Source of the DNA: Clarkia xantiana subsp. parviflora
Taxonomy: Eukaryota > Streptophyta > Magnoliopsida > Myrtales > Onagraceae
Reading direction: 5' to 3'
DNA length: 64,000 bases
Assembly (NCBI GenBank): GCA_036873135.1
Contig: JAPTYO010000004.1
Location: forward strand, 33,079,105-33,143,104
Of this stretch, positions 63,626 to 64,000 are shown piece after piece. The position numbers were made by a program, and so were the translations under genes. Positions within the stretch are counted from its first letter, which is position 1. Each line of letters opens with the position of its first letter. The notes under the pieces were generated by a model that was not told the origin of the DNA, did not search any database, and was given only the letters and a program-made list of their open reading frames with translations.

Positions 63626-64000
63626 TCACTTGTGTCGTTTCGTTAGACATAGAACTTCTTCAAGTGCGCCCCGGAAAGTGTTTGTGGAGATATATCCATC
63701 CCCGTCTTCCAGGCGGTATGCATCCGCATATGGTACTGACGCTATTTTGTATGGTCCCTCCCACTTTGGAGATAGCTTTCTGACTTGATCTAAGTGTGAG
63801 CACTCGTTTTTCCTTAACACCAATTCTCCTACACGAAATTGTCTTTCTCTGCCTTGTCGATTGTAGTACCTGGCAGATACCAGTCGCATTCGTGCTTGCG
63901 CTTCCTCTGAATTCCATCTCTTGTCTTCTACTAGATCTAAATCTAAAAGCCTTGCCTTGTTGTTTTCATGATCCTCGAAATATGTGGTTCTTAGTGATGA
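63626..64000 (-). CDS. Integrase C-terminus of the right Tat element (partial)
   Basis: The frame is open from the window edge to a stop at 63626. It includes SLRTTYFEDHENNKARLLDL, then ARMRLVSARYYNRQGRERQF, RVGELVLRKNE and LSPKWEGPYKIASV, the GPY/F-like end of Ty3/gypsy integrase, with the usual RLEDGDG after it. It lacks a chromodomain, as in the Tat branch. Because pol ends here and the LTR starts at 59867, almost 3.8 kb of array and antisense ORF separate them. The catalytic core lies beyond the window. Confidence 0.85.
   Translation of the reverse strand, partial: SSLRTTYFEDHENNKARLLDLDLVEDKRWNSEEAQARMRLVSARYYNRQGRERQFRVGELVLRKNECSHLDQVRKLSPKWEGPYKIASVPYADAYRLEDGDGYISTNTFRGALEEVLCLTKRHK

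Overview
This window is nuclear DNA from a flowering plant, most likely a eudicot. It is dominated by transposable elements. The evidence is three split host genes of plant-specific or plastid-related families with GT-AG introns, several plant LTR-retrotransposon lineages (Tat and Ogre branches of Ty3/gypsy, plus two elements with a tRNA-iMet primer site), foldback and MITE-type DNA elements, a Helitron-like 3' end and a tRNA-derived SINE candidate. No bacterial or viral genome features were seen.

Left flank (1-21495). At 1-1660 is the 3' end of one Tat-type element: a broken antisense ORF and then an LTR with 20-bp repeats upstream of a TATA box. A second Tat element follows in + orientation: tandem arrays, an antisense ORF remnant at 6322-7030 and a 3' LTR at 8020-8819. 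That LTR is inserted into the 3' LTR of a long Ogre-type element on the minus strand (8820-21495). The Ogre copy has a 5' LTR (20194-21495), a primer-binding site, ORF1, gag, protease, RT, RNase H, integrase and a repeat-filled 3' UTR. Several stops and frameshifts show it is inactive.

Host section (about 21496-56600). The genes are an EXORDIUM-like secreted protein (30039-31247, +), the photosystem II assembly factor LPA2 (36897-38423, -) and an IRE/IREH1-family AGC kinase with 16 recognisable coding exons (42793-49399, +). Between them lie a Helitron-like end, a diverged Ogre-type LTR, a solo LTR and a miniature LTR element of one family, four foldback elements (three with 9-bp target duplications), a Harbinger-type element, a hAT-type MITE and a copia-type LTR with its primer site. 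The three genes show no operon-like or pathway relationship; LPA2 acts in the plastid, the EXL protein in the secretory route and the kinase probably in the cytosol.

Right flank (about 56630-64000). A + strand Ogre 3' UTR fragment is cut by LTRs of two Tat families lying in minus orientation. Beyond them are a multi-exon antisense ORF, a 35-bp tandem array and the end of an integrase gene that runs off the window. The left and right Tat elements share LTR ends and related 3' arrays, so the host section lies between two inward-facing copies of one family.

The most distinctive signals are tandem palindromes built on CCTAGG in the Tat LTRs, 3' UTR arrays that differ between copies of one family, a spliced antisense ORF, and a family of foldback elements with GGGTTAA ends. 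All alignments were made by eye; boundaries given as approximate could move by tens of bases.
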